Assembly: GCA_002706985.1 (NCBI GenBank)
Contig: PAKP01000013.1
Span: 1-57,229 of the forward strand
Origin: Sneathiella sp.
Lineage (GTDB): Bacteria; Pseudomonadota; Alphaproteobacteria; Sneathiellales; Sneathiellaceae
Length of the DNA stretch: 57,229 nucleotides
Direction: 5' to 3'
In this document: in pieces, positions 1 to 8,580 of the stretch
Numbering within the stretch: position 1 is the stretch's first letter
Layout: each line of letters begins with the position of its first letter
The notes under the pieces: generated by a model
Databases searched by the model: none
The model's input: the letters and a program-made list of their open reading frames with translations, nothing else
Told to the model about the DNA's origin: nothing
Translations under genes and position numbers: made by a program

Positions 1-282
1 ACGTGTTACTCCCTGTATCGTCGCGGGGTCCATCGCCGTCAGACGCCCCAGATGATTTTGCGAAAGTTCCCCCTCGTCCCTCAGCTTTACAAGTGCTGCG
101 AACTGGGTCGGCGTTATCTGCTCATGCCCCATGTAGGACTGGAAGATAGCGCTGGCGCGTTGATGCGCCCGGCGCAGCAGATGCCCGATATGCTCTTCAA
201 CGTGATAATCATCGATTGAACGCCCCGTCTCCTCCTCGGGTTTCGAAGAATTCGCATACACCATATCTGCTATTGTTTCCAT
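1..282 (-). CDS. MarR-family transcriptional regulator (3' part cut off by window edge)
   Basis: The first 94 residues are visible and the frame stays open to the window edge. The segment HIGHLLRRAHQRASAIFQSY followed by ITPTQFAALVKL and the helix pair LSQNHLGRLTAMDPATIQGV is the usual start of a MarR winged helix: dimerisation helix, then the first half of the DNA-binding domain. The recognition helix and wing lie outside. The start is the ATG at 282; no strong Shine-Dalgarno is visible. The gene runs in the same direction as the histidine phosphatase upstream of it. Ligand and target are unknown; family assignment is fairly safe, function is not. Confidence 0.75.
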   Translation of the reverse strand, partial: METIADMVYANSSKPEEETGRSIDDYHVEEHIGHLLRRAHQRASAIFQSYMGHEQITPTQFAALVKLRDEGELSQNHLGRLTAMDPATIQGVTR

Positions 283-328
283 ATCATGGATCCGGATAAT
301 AACCTGCCAAGGGAGAGCCAAAATGCAG

Positions 329-883
329 TTATTTTACGACTGTAACAGCTTCCCGCCCTTTTTCAATGAGACTCATTCCGTCCGTCGAGACCTGTATTTT
401 CGTGACGGAGCAATGATCGGGTTTAAAAACGATCACATTCTTGCTCTCTTCAATCGCCCCGACGATCGCGTTGATAACGACAAAATGAGTGACAAAAACT
501 GCATCTTGTTTCTGACCCGATGTAAAATCGAGAATGGCAGATCTCCAGCCGTTCAGTCTGTCGGACTGCTCTTGCCATGTTCCCGCCATTACGCGTGTCA
601 GCCAGCTACGACGATCTCCAAAATCAACACCATCAGACGGCACCTCAGATAATTCCGGCGTGATGATCGCTTCCTTTTGCCAAAGCCCGGCAAGCGGCTC
701 CGCTGTTTCCCTGGTGCGACAAAGCGGGCTGCAATATAGATTGGAAACCGGAATTTCATTGTATAACCGGTCTGCCATTTGCGCTGCCTGAACAGCCCCG
801 CGTTCACTCAGCCCCGGATCAAGGGCATTGTCCCATGAGCCGGCAGCCTCGCCATGGCGAACCAGATAAATTGTTGTGGTCAC
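329..883 (-). CDS. Histidine phosphatase (phosphoglycerate mutase-like) family protein
   Basis: A cytoplasmic phosphatase or mutase of the RHG superfamily. The N-terminal LVRHGEAAG carries the Arg-His-Gly motif with the phospho-accepting His10; CRTRETA supplies the second arginine; FVTHFVVINA supplies the second catalytic histidine near the C-terminus. The length of 184 residues fits the small SixA/CobC/GpmB-like members. I chose the GTG at 883 because AAGGAG sits six bases upstream, whereas the upstream ATG at 919 would add a non-conserved segment over that ribosome binding site. The substrate cannot be told from sequence. Confidence 0.85.
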   Translation of the reverse strand: MTTTIYLVRHGEAAGSWDNALDPGLSERGAVQAAQMADRLYNEIPVSNLYCSPLCRTRETAEPLAGLWQKEAIITPELSEVPSDGVDFGDRRSWLTRVMAGTWQEQSDRLNGWRSAILDFTSGQKQDAVFVTHFVVINAIVGAIEESKNVIVFKPDHCSVTKIQVSTDGMSLIEKGREAVTVVK

Positions 884-1007
884 ACGCGCTCCTTCCACGT
901 CGAAACAGGCCCTTTCCAAAGACTATCTCGCCTAAACATTAAAAACCACATCATAAACGGGAAATTTATAATAGCATCAGTGATAGTTACTCAAAATAGT
1001 CACAATA

Positions 1008-1028
1008 AATACTCTATTATGGTGTATT
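1008..1028. promoter_or_regulatory. Candidate LysR operator upstream of the 1153 regulator
   Basis: AATAC and GTATT form an inverted repeat separated by 11 bases in the AT-rich 269-base gap between the divergent phosphatase and LysR genes. A T-N11-A dyad is the usual form of a LysR binding site. The arms are short (5 bases) in AT-rich DNA, so a chance match is possible. A TTGACA lies just downstream at 1046-1051, with a poor -10 (TAATCG) 17 bases later. Confidence 0.3.
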
Positions 1029-1152
1029 ATATAAAATTATTTCAATTGACAGGGGTTAAAACTTCACTTAATCGTCAAGTACACATGTTTGCAATTATTT
1101 GAGGGGCGTAAATGTGGAATACCACAGCATGACCTAGAGCCGGAATGCGACA

Positions 1153-2025
1153 ATGAACCATGTACAGTTAAAAGCGTTTCATGCCGTGGCAGAATCAGGG
1201 GGATTTTCCACCGCAGCAAAAATTTTGGGGCTTACCCAGCCAGCGGTCACATTACAGGTTCAGGCTCTGGAACAAAGCTACAACACAAAACTGTTTAAGA
1301 GACGCGGTCGGAAGACCGAAATCACGGCATCGGGGAAATTACTTCTCAATATTTCAAAACGGATCTTCAGTCTGGAGGATGAGGCGCACACGCTCCTATC
1401 TTCACTTGGCTCATTGGAAATCGGCTTTTTGAAAATCGCAGCAACCTCTTCCCTGCCGTCCCTCTCCTTTTTATCTGCATTTCAAGCGCAATATCCTGGC
1501 ATCCATTTTTCATTTACCACAATATCCACAGAAATAGTCGATGAGGAGGTTCTGGATTTTCGGGCGGATGTCGCCATCCATCATGCTCCGACGAAAGACA
1601 AGAGACTGTTTTGCTTAAAGGTCGAGGAAGCCCCCCTAAAGCTCGCCGTCTCGAAAAAGCATCCCTGGTCAAAGAAAAAAGTAATGGCGTTGGATGACAT
1701 AAGAGATCAAGTGATCATACTTCCTTTTGATATGGACGCCGTCCGGGAAATCCGGGGACATTGGTCGAAACTCATCCAAAATGAGGATGAACAGGTTCTG
1801 AACATGCAAAACAAGGAGATCGGCCGCGAGGCGGTCGCAAATAATCTGGGCATTGCCTTCTTTACGGAAACGGACATTCGCTGGGACAAGCGCATTCATG
1901 CAATTGACATAAAGGACGAGCGCCTGAAGGAAGATACCTATATTACTTGTCTTGCCGAGGAGCGGAACTCGCGTCTGATATCGTCTTTTCTTGCGGCGGC
2001 AACCAAACAGCGCAAGACATACTAG
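1153..2025 (+). CDS. LysR-family transcriptional regulator
   Basis: A 290-residue DNA-binding regulator. Residues about 4-62 are the LysR winged helix-turn-helix (AVAESGGFSTAAKILGLTQP, then AVTLQVQALEQ), and the rest is a periplasmic-binding-protein-like effector domain. It diverges from the histidine phosphatase gene and converges on the MBL-fold hydrolase with only six bases between the stops. LysR proteins usually control a divergent neighbour and themselves, so the phosphatase is the nearest candidate target, but this is inference. The effector is unknown. Confidence 0.9.
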   Translation: MNHVQLKAFHAVAESGGFSTAAKILGLTQPAVTLQVQALEQSYNTKLFKRRGRKTEITASGKLLLNISKRIFSLEDEAHTLLSSLGSLEIGFLKIAATSSLPSLSFLSAFQAQYPGIHFSFTTISTEIVDEEVLDFRADVAIHHAPTKDKRLFCLKVEEAPLKLAVSKKHPWSKKKVMALDDIRDQVIILPFDMDAVREIRGHWSKLIQNEDEQVLNMQNKEIGREAVANNLGIAFFTETDIRWDKRIHAIDIKDERLKEDTYITCLAEERNSRLISSFLAAATKQRKTY

Positions 2026-2031
2026 AACCCG

Positions 2032-2892
2032 CTACATTGCGTAAGACACTTTATTTGGTTGTTTTTCCGTTTCCAACTCAACGGTCATGCCTTCCCGGGC
2101 GACAAATGCTTGTGGCCAGGCCTGTGCGGCGTCTTTCGCAATCTGATCCATGAAGGCATCATCATGGGAAGGGTCATGATGGAAAATAGCCAACTGACCA
2201 ACATTGGCGGCCTTGCATAAGCGTACGCCCTCCTGCCAGGTGGAATGCCCCCATCCCTTGAACTTCGGGTATTCTTCGTCGGTGTAGGTCGAGTCATAAA
2301 TGACAAGGTCCGCGCCTTCGATCAAATTCAGGATATCCTGATCCGGGCGGCCAATAACATGCTCTGTGTCCGTAATGTAGCAGATGGATTTGCCGCCATA
2401 TTCTATCCGATAGCCCGTCCCGCCGTCCGGGTGTTTCATGGGGGCGGTACGGACATTAATACCATCCCCCAGGGAGAAGCTGTCTCCCGATTTGAAATCC
2501 TCAAATGTGAGATTGGCTGCGAGCTCGGCGAACGGGACAGGAAATGTCGGCTGACACATTTGCGATGAGAGAACCTTCTTGATTCCCCCCAATTCGCTCA
2601 GATGACCGGCCATAACCTTGATATTTACATCATCGCGATAAATCGGGCTGAAAAACGGAAAGCCGTTAATATGATCCCAATGGGTGTGCGACTGCAGGAA
2701 GAGGTAATCCTTCAGGCCACGGTTCATAAGGCATTCACCGAGTAACCTTACACCCGTCCCAGCATCAAGAATGATAACGCGTTTATTAATGACGACTTCA
2801 ACGCAGGAGGTATTCCCGCCATATTTCATATGATCAGCGGAAGGCGTCGCGATTGACCCTCGAACCCCCCAGAACTTCACATGCATACTCAT
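2032..2892 (-). CDS. MBL-fold metallo-hydrolase
   Basis: A 286-residue metallo-beta-lactamase-fold hydrolase. It opens with KFWGVRGSIATP, typical of the branch annotated as MBL-fold metal-dependent or PhnP-like hydrolase. The metal-binding motif HTHWDH is at residues 69-74, further ligands lie around KHPDGG, ITDTEH and the C-terminal IFHHDPSHDD. It is probably a cytoplasmic phosphodiesterase or related hydrolase; the substrate cannot be read. An AAGGAG lies 13 bases before the ATG, longer than usual spacing. It follows the M20 gene in the same direction, but a probable terminator separates them. Confidence 0.85.
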   Translation of the reverse strand: MSMHVKFWGVRGSIATPSADHMKYGGNTSCVEVVINKRVIILDAGTGVRLLGECLMNRGLKDYLFLQSHTHWDHINGFPFFSPIYRDDVNIKVMAGHLSELGGIKKVLSSQMCQPTFPVPFAELAANLTFEDFKSGDSFSLGDGINVRTAPMKHPDGGTGYRIEYGGKSICYITDTEHVIGRPDQDILNLIEGADLVIYDSTYTDEEYPKFKGWGHSTWQEGVRLCKAANVGQLAIFHHDPSHDDAFMDQIAKDAAQAWPQAFVAREGMTVELETEKQPNKVSYAM

Positions 2893-3003
2893 TAAGTCGA
2901 CATCACTCCTTATGTTCAGAAAGGTTTAATGTATCTAATGTGATGTCACCAAACGATGAAAAACACCCTGTTTATGGCCATTTTGTAACCTAGATCACGA
3001 AAA

Positions 3004-3023
3004 TTTGGCCCAAATTGGCCAAA
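3004..3023 (-). terminator. Probable terminator after the M20 amidohydrolase gene
   Basis: TTTGGCC and GGCCAAA form a seven-base stem with a six-base loop, 20 bases beyond the stop codon of the M20 gene. On the minus strand the stem is followed by TTTT. The stem is short, so this is tentative. Confidence 0.4.
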
Positions 3024-3042
3024 AAGTGACTTAAGAATATCT

Positions 3043-4218
3043 CTAATTTGCTTCCCGAGTTAGAATCTGCTCTGTCAACTGAACCCAGTAATTGGCGCCA
3101 AGAGGCAGGATTTCGTCATTAAAATCGTAATTGGGATTATGAATATGGCAGCTTCCCTCACCGGCGCCATTGGCAATCATGATATAGCAGCCCGGACGCT
3201 CCCGCAGCATCCATGAGAAATCCTCTGCTCCCATGACCGGTGTAACATCCTTATTCACATTTACATCACCCACGAGTTCTGTCGCCGCTGCGACGGCCAG
3301 ATCCGTCTCATCCGCCGTGTTAATTGTCGGAGCGTAACGCCGGTCATATTTAAATTCGCATTTCGCGCCATGCGCCTCCGCAATCCCGACAGCAAGCTGA
3401 CGCATCCGGTTCTCAATCATATCCTGGACCGCCGGATCGAATGCCCGCGTTGTTCCACTCATCACCACATCCTCGGGGATGACATTTCCGGTGTGGCCAC
3501 CGTGAATTTGGGCGACCGTCACAACGGCTGACTGAAGCGGATCGACATTACGGCTAACAATATTTTGCCAGGCCTGGATAATTTCGGCCGAGATGACAAC
3601 CGGATCCGTTGTCTGATGCGGGAAGGCGCCATGTCCGCCAACACCGATCACCCGCGCCTCAAAAAAATCCGCAGACGCCATGATGGGCCCCTTGCGCACG
3701 GCAAATGTCCCCACTTCATGTCCGGGCATATTATGCATTCCATAGACACTATCGACGGGAAATTTTTCAAACAGGCCATCACTGATCATAACCCGCCCGC
3801 CAGCCACATTTTCCTCTGCGGGCTGGAAGATAAAACGGACCGTTCCGTCAAAGTTCTTTGTTTCCGCCAGATGCTTGGCCGCGCCCAGCAGCATCACCGT
3901 ATGACCATCATGGCCACAGCCATGCATCTTCCCGTCGACCTGAGACCGGTGCTCGAATTCATTGAGTTCCTGAAGATCCAGGGCATCCATATCCGCCCGA
4001 AGACCGATTGCCCGGTTTCCACTGCCATTCTTCAGGGTGCCGACAACGCCCGTCTTCGCCAGGCCACGATGCACTTCAATTCCAAAGCTTTCCAGTTTTT
4101 CCGCCACGAAATCCGATGTTTCATACTCCTCGAACGCAGTTTCAGGATGCTTATGAATGCGATGACGCCATTCGGTCATTTCGCTGTGCAACTCTTTCAG
4201 TTCAGGAAGTATTTTCAT
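3043..4218 (-). CDS. M20-family amidohydrolase (hippurate hydrolase / N-acyl amino acid deacylase type)
   Basis: A 391-residue metal-dependent amidohydrolase that cleaves N-acyl or related amide bonds of amino acid derivatives. HRIHKHPETAFEEYETSDFV is the family signature near the N-terminus, MHGCGHDGH (residues 98-106, Cys101 and His103) provides metal ligands, FQPAEENVAGG carries the catalytic Glu region, and GHGAFPHQTTDP is in the dimerisation domain. The length is standard. It stands alone upstream of the MBL-fold gene. The exact substrate (hippurate, IAA conjugate or N-acetyl amino acid) is undetermined. Confidence 0.9.
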   Translation of the reverse strand: MKILPELKELHSEMTEWRHRIHKHPETAFEEYETSDFVAEKLESFGIEVHRGLAKTGVVGTLKNGSGNRAIGLRADMDALDLQELNEFEHRSQVDGKMHGCGHDGHTVMLLGAAKHLAETKNFDGTVRFIFQPAEENVAGGRVMISDGLFEKFPVDSVYGMHNMPGHEVGTFAVRKGPIMASADFFEARVIGVGGHGAFPHQTTDPVVISAEIIQAWQNIVSRNVDPLQSAVVTVAQIHGGHTGNVIPEDVVMSGTTRAFDPAVQDMIENRMRQLAVGIAEAHGAKCEFKYDRRYAPTINTADETDLAVAAATELVGDVNVNKDVTPVMGAEDFSWMLRERPGCYIMIANGAGEGSCHIHNPNYDFNDEILPLGANYWVQLTEQILTREAN

Positions 4219-4364
4219 TATTCTCGTCCTTTGAAGGAAAATTCCGGCGTAATTTTATAAGACACTATCACAGGCCGGAGGACAAATAAAAGCCGGGATT
4301 AGCGCGGTATTTATAGCCAAGACGCAAACATCCTTTGATTCTTTCACGGTGTGGACTAGAAATC

Positions 4365-4382
4365 ATGACAGTTTTATGACAA
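4365..4382 (-). promoter_or_regulatory. Pho box (PhoB binding site) upstream of pit
   Basis: On the minus strand the sequence reads TTGTCAT-AAAA-CTGTCAT: two seven-base half-sites with a four-base spacer, matching the PhoB consensus CTGTCAT-N4-CTGTCAT at 13 of 14 half-site bases. It ends 36 bases before the pit start codon, close to where the core promoter must lie. That position would suit repression, as known for rhizobial pit genes in phosphate starvation. Confidence 0.75.
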
Positions 4383-4418
4383 TTAGGCCCCTACTCTGAA
4401 AACAGGCTTGGTGACAAT

Positions 4419-5909
4419 ATGGTAAAGCAAACACTCGATAAAGATCTTGATCGTATCGAGAAAATTGGTACCGAGGCAATGCACAGCAGCGCCCGATACA
4501 AGGCGCTCGCGCTGGCGGTTCTGTTTTTGCTGATAGTCTGGGCCTTTTCCGCAAGCGTTACCACTGCGGGCGAACATTCCACCCTGATTATCATTGCCGC
4601 GATTATTGGCGGGTATATGGCGCTCAATATCGGTGCCAACGACGTTGCCAACAATGTCGGACCCGCCGTCGGCTCACGTGCGCTGACCATGTTCGGTGCC
4701 CTCGTCATCGCCGCCGTATTCGAGGCGGCAGGCGCGATTCTGGCGGGTGGCGATGTCGTCAACACTATTCAGAAAGGCATCATAAACCCGGCCTCGATGC
4801 AGAACAGCGAGGTATTCATCTGGGCCATGTTGTCGGCGCTGTTTGCCGCGGCGCTCTGGGTGAATATAGCGACCTGGGTGGGCGCGCCGGTTTCAACCAC
4901 CCATGCCGTTGTCGGAGGTGTGATGGGCGCCGGCATTGCGGCGGCAGGCTTCAGTATCGTTGATTGGGGAACCATGAGCGCCATCGCCGCGAGTTGGATC
5001 ATCTCTCCCGTTATGGGCGGGGTCATCGCCGCCCTTTTCCTCGCGTTCATTAAATACAATGTCATCTACAAGGAGGATAAGGTCTCCGCTTCCCGGCGCT
5101 GGGTGCCGTTGCTGGTGGCGATTATGGCGGGCGTTTTCTCGGCGTATCTTGTGACCAAGGGGCTTAAGCGAATATGGAGGCCGGATCTCGTAACCGTTAT
5201 TGCGATTTCTCTGGCGTTTTTTGCCGGTACTTACGCCATCGTCAAACCCATCATTCATCGCACTTCCAAGGGGATGGAAAATCGGAATAAATCCGTTCGT
5301 GCCCTGTTTACAATTCCCCTTATCTGTTCCGCCGCACTTCTATCCTTTGCCCATGGGGCCAACGACGTCGCCAATGCGGTCGGCCCGCTTGCCGCAATCG
5401 TGGAAACCTCCACTTCCGGCGCCATCGATGCCAAGGTGGGCATCCCGCTCTGGGTCATGCTGATCGGTGCAGCGGGCCTGAGCGCAGGGCTCTTCCTGTT
5501 TGGACCCAAGTTGATCCGGACGGTTGGCGAACAAATCACCAAAATGAATCCAATGCGGGCGTATTGCGTCGCTCTGTCGGCTGGCATTACCGTATTGATT
5601 GCATCAGCACTCGGCCTGCCCGTGAGTTCCACTCATATTGCTGTCGGTGCCGTGTTTGGTGTCGGCTTTTTCCGTGAATGGGATACAGAGCGACGCGCAA
5701 GGAAACTGCGAGCCAGCATGCGAGACGAGAAAATCCATCCTGACAGCAACCTGCCGGCGACTGATCTGGACCAAACCGAGAATCGCCCGAAAAAGCTGGT
5801 TCGGCGCTCCCAGTTAATGACCATTGTAGCAGCCTGGGTGATTACCGTACCTTCTGCGGCCCTGCTCAGCGCCGGTATTTTCCTGACCGTATCCTATTTT
5901 GCCGAATAG
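4419..5909 (+). CDS. pit: PiT-family inorganic phosphate transporter
   Basis: A 496-residue inner-membrane low-affinity phosphate symporter. Two copies of the family signature are present, GANDVANNVGP at residues 72-82 and GANDVANAVGP near residue 313, as expected of the inverted two-fold repeat. The matching motifs GAPVSTTHAVVGG and GLPVSSTHIAVGA follow in each half. A hydrophilic loop lies between them and another (about residues 420-460) near the end. Rhizobial pit genes often sit behind a DUF47 gene; none is present here. A Pho box directly upstream suggests control by PhoB. Confidence 0.93.
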   Translation: MVKQTLDKDLDRIEKIGTEAMHSSARYKALALAVLFLLIVWAFSASVTTAGEHSTLIIIAAIIGGYMALNIGANDVANNVGPAVGSRALTMFGALVIAAVFEAAGAILAGGDVVNTIQKGIINPASMQNSEVFIWAMLSALFAAALWVNIATWVGAPVSTTHAVVGGVMGAGIAAAGFSIVDWGTMSAIAASWIISPVMGGVIAALFLAFIKYNVIYKEDKVSASRRWVPLLVAIMAGVFSAYLVTKGLKRIWRPDLVTVIAISLAFFAGTYAIVKPIIHRTSKGMENRNKSVRALFTIPLICSAALLSFAHGANDVANAVGPLAAIVETSTSGAIDAKVGIPLWVMLIGAAGLSAGLFLFGPKLIRTVGEQITKMNPMRAYCVALSAGITVLIASALGLPVSSTHIAVGAVFGVGFFREWDTERRARKLRASMRDEKIHPDSNLPATDLDQTENRPKKLVRRSQLMTIVAAWVITVPSAALLSAGIFLTVSYFAE

Positions 5910-5919
5910 ATTTAAATTC

Positions 5920-6813
5920 TCATTCGTCCCCAAGAAACATCTGTCTGTCACGCTGGAACTGGTCATATAAAAAGTCGAGAAGCGCGCGCATACGCTGCGC
6001 CCTGACAAGGTCACGGTGGGTCAACAGCCACATATCGATTTTCTGGTCAATGTCTCGCGGGAACAGCCTGACAAAACGACCGTCTTTCGGGACAAGATAA
6101 TGGGGAACGAGAAATAATCCAATTCCATGGGAGACGGCTGCAATCTGCGCCGCGACTGTGTCGCAGCGAAACTTTATCTGGGCCGGGGACGCCAGCTCCC
6201 CAAGCGCGGAACTCAGGACAAAATCATTTGGTCCCGACTGCCAGCCAACGAAGTCATGATGGATGAGGTCAGCAATGGTGTTGGGCATCCCCTTCTTCTC
6301 AAAATAAGCCTTGGCACCATACAAGCCAAACCCGGCCTGCCCAACCTTCCTGCCAACAAGATCTGAGACCCGAGGATTCGCGAGACGAAGAGCGATATCC
6401 GCCTCACGTTTACGCAAATCAACGACAGATATGTTGAGCATCAGCTCAAACTGGATATTCGGATGGCGCTTCTGAAATTCGCTCAGCTTCGGGGTCAGCC
6501 AGTAGCTGCCAAATCCTTCGGTCGCGGAAACACGGATCAAACCGGAAAGCGATTTATCCATGCCGCGTATCTGCTGCTCTGCGCCAATGAGATCGGCCGA
6601 CACTCTCTCGATCCGCGCGCGAATCCGCTGTCCGGCCGGAGTCAAAAGATACCCATGGGAGGCTCTCTCGAACAGGCGCGTCTCAAGCCGTTTCTCAAGC
6701 TCGGCAATCTGCCTGCCAACGGTGGGCTGTGATACTGACAGCTGCCGGGCAGCCGCGGAAAGGCTCCCTGTTTCGGCAACTGACAGAAAATATCGATATA
6801 AATCCCAGGACAT
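5920..6813 (-). CDS. LysR-family transcriptional regulator
   Basis: A 297-residue regulator with the LysR helix-turn-helix at residues about 5-62 (VAETGSLSAAARQLSVSQPT) and a C-terminal effector domain. It diverges from the thioesterase gene across 105 bases that hold a clean 21-base dyad, so it most likely regulates itself and the thioesterase. No ribosome binding site is obvious before the ATG. It converges on pit with ten bases between the stops. The effector is unknown. Confidence 0.92.
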   Translation of the reverse strand: MSWDLYRYFLSVAETGSLSAAARQLSVSQPTVGRQIAELEKRLETRLFERASHGYLLTPAGQRIRARIERVSADLIGAEQQIRGMDKSLSGLIRVSATEGFGSYWLTPKLSEFQKRHPNIQFELMLNISVVDLRKREADIALRLANPRVSDLVGRKVGQAGFGLYGAKAYFEKKGMPNTIADLIHHDFVGWQSGPNDFVLSSALGELASPAQIKFRCDTVAAQIAAVSHGIGLFLVPHYLVPKDGRFVRLFPRDIDQKIDMWLLTHRDLVRAQRMRALLDFLYDQFQRDRQMFLGDE

Positions 6814-6824
6814 TTTTATTCATT

Positions 6825-6845
6825 TTTGAATAGAGTATATTCAAA
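6825..6845. promoter_or_regulatory. Inverted repeat, candidate LysR operator
   Basis: TTTGAATA-gagta-TATTCAAA is a perfect dyad with eight-base arms and a five-base spacer, lying 11 bases upstream of the LysR start codon and 73 bases upstream of the thioesterase start. The size and place suit an autoregulatory LysR site controlling both divergent genes. Confidence 0.55.
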
Positions 6846-6918
6846 TTTAGCATATTTTCGTTTTAATAAAAATTCTTATCTTCCAGATATAATTCCCGCA
6901 AGACAAGGAACCCGCGCG

Positions 6919-7380
6919 ATGAATGCTTTGAACAAGAAAAAAGAGTTGGAGGAATCCCGCAAGGAAATGACGGGACTTCAGCAGATGCTGTCCATTATTG
7001 ACGGCGGCACACCGCCGCCCATAGCGCGAACACTTGGATTTGATCTGTCCGAAGTTTCCCATGGCAAAGCCGTTTTCACGGGCATGCCCGGCGAAAAACA
7101 TCTGAACCCGCTTGGCACCGTGCATGGCGGCTATGCGGCGACGCTACTCGATTCAGCTCTTGGATGCGCCATCCATACGGTGCTGGAGCCAGGAGAGAGA
7201 TACACAACCGTCGATCTCAACATCAAATATCTTCGGGCGATGCTACCCGGCATGGGCAAAATCACCGTAACGGCGGAAGTCGTACATAAGGGCCGGAAGA
7301 TCGCTACTTCAGAAGGCCGTCTGGTGGGTGAAGACGGCAAGGTGTACGCCACCGGCAATACGACCTGTGTCATCTATTGA
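6919..7380 (+). CDS. PaaI-family hotdog-fold thioesterase
   Basis: A 153-residue acyl-CoA thioesterase-like protein. The hotdog core shows NPLGTVHGGYAATLLDSALG, the PaaI-type motif with HGG and the acidic residue on the following helix, and later TTVDLNIKYLRAM on the central strand. I chose the ATG at 6919, preceded by AAGGA at an 11-base spacing. A TTG at 6826 is in frame but falls inside the probable operator and would add an AT-rich leader with no family similarity. It likely hydrolyses an aromatic or medium-chain acyl-CoA; the substrate is open. Confidence 0.88.
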   Translation: MNALNKKKELEESRKEMTGLQQMLSIIDGGTPPPIARTLGFDLSEVSHGKAVFTGMPGEKHLNPLGTVHGGYAATLLDSALGCAIHTVLEPGERYTTVDLNIKYLRAMLPGMGKITVTAEVVHKGRKIATSEGRLVGEDGKVYATGNTTCVIY

Positions 7381-7397
7381 GATAACTAAATGCTCCG

Positions 7398-8090
7398 TCA
7401 ATAAGGCGCGGGCGAAACGCCGAAGACTAAACTGTGAAAATGGAAAAGCCCGGCATACAGGACGATGCCGAACAATACCCGCCACCATAGCGGCTTGATC
7501 GAGAGTTTCGCCTGGCCCTGAAGAATGGCGGCAAAGGGAATGTTGGATGTCCGCGATTTGAACCTACCCCACCCGTCTTTTAACTGCCGCGCCTTCTTTG
7601 CATCAATGAGCATGGTTCCTGCCAGGGCAAGCACCCCGAAGGTTCCGAAAAAGATAATCGCGGCAACATCCCCATTGTTAATGACATGGGTCAGCGACCA
7701 TAAGGCAAAGCTCCACATCATGGGATGCCGAGTTATGGCATTAATGCCTTCAAAAGCGCTTTCGCGATCAATCAACTTTCCTGCGCCAATCGCCGTCGGA
7801 TTAGGGCTCGTAATGCCGCCAACAAACAAGATCGAGGCAATCAACATCAGCAAAGCACCAAGATAGCGCCCGGCATTTCCTGCATCCCATAGCATGTCAC
7901 CCGATGGGACCGCACGATAGGCAATGACCATCCACACCAGCAATATGAGAGAGACAAGGCTGAAGCCCGCCATATATCCATTCTCTCCCAGTATGGACAC
8001 CAGCTTTCCACGCAGAAAACTGGACGGCACCACATGAATGAGAAGAAAGGCCAATGCCACGATAATAAGTTCACCCATGGTCCCGGTCAT
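7398..8090 (-). CDS. NnrU-family membrane protein
   Basis: A 230-residue inner-membrane protein with about six hydrophobic segments. The features are the N-terminal LIHVVPSSFLRGKL and, in the middle, the NAITRHPMMWSFALWSLTHV region, which resembles the NnrU/isoprenylcysteine methyltransferase-like group (conserved RHP). NnrU proteins were named for a link with nitrite and nitric oxide metabolism, but no denitrification genes are nearby, so the role here is unknown. It converges on the thioesterase with 17 bases between the stops. Confidence 0.8.
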   Translation of the reverse strand: MTGTMGELIIVALAFLLIHVVPSSFLRGKLVSILGENGYMAGFSLVSLILLVWMVIAYRAVPSGDMLWDAGNAGRYLGALLMLIASILFVGGITSPNPTAIGAGKLIDRESAFEGINAITRHPMMWSFALWSLTHVINNGDVAAIIFFGTFGVLALAGTMLIDAKKARQLKDGWGRFKSRTSNIPFAAILQGQAKLSIKPLWWRVLFGIVLYAGLFHFHSLVFGVSPAPY

Positions 8091-8213
8091 GATCTTGCCT
8101 CACCTGCAGATTATTGAATTGGGAAAGTTTGCCATTATTGGATGGATTGCAAAAGTGCCTTGCAACGGAAAACACGATATTTGAGAGCGCGGTCACAAAA
8201 CAAAGCTCTGCAA

Positions 8214-8459
8214 TCAATGGCGATCTGTGTGTTTATCAATGATCCGCCGCCCCTCTTCCGTCAGCTTACAAACGAGCCAGTCCGGCTTGATCGGATTATC
8301 GAACCAGGTTTGCACCCACCCCTTTTTCAAGCAGCTTTTGATCACCGTCTTGCTGATCTGTTGCCCGTTTGGATCAAAAATAGGAAGCTTTCCGCCCGGC
8401 TGGAAACGTCCGAGCCGAAGATATCTGAGTTGCGCCATTGTCGGGGGTCTTGATGCCAT
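8214..8459 (-). CDS. Small conserved protein of unknown function
   Basis: About 81 residues with a regular coding pattern. It contains LRYLRLGRFQPGGKLPIF, then KTVIKSCLKKGWVQTWF and CKLTEEGRRIIDKH. The last two parts resemble the second half of a small winged-helix fold (recognition helix, strand, TEEG turn), so a DNA-binding role is possible but unproven. The start is unsure: ATG 8459 (weak GGTAGG upstream) or ATG 8438. It lies alone between the NnrU-like gene and the divergent gpt. Confidence 0.55.
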   Translation of the reverse strand: MASRPPTMAQLRYLRLGRFQPGGKLPIFDPNGQQISKTVIKSCLKKGWVQTWFDNPIKPDWLVCKLTEEGRRIIDKHTDRH

Positions 8460-8580
8460 GAAGAAGCCTACCGTAAATTCAGTGCCGATAAAAGCCGCCG
8501 CCGTCAACGTAGCAAAATCGAAGCTTTTATTCTTTTTATAGCCGGTTTAAAACAAATGGCACATAAAAATGGGGGATGAG

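Noticed and set aside
3565..4260. Long plus-strand open frame (231 codons) opposite the M20 gene
   Set aside because: It is the antisense shadow of a well-conserved amidohydrolase and has no family features of its own.
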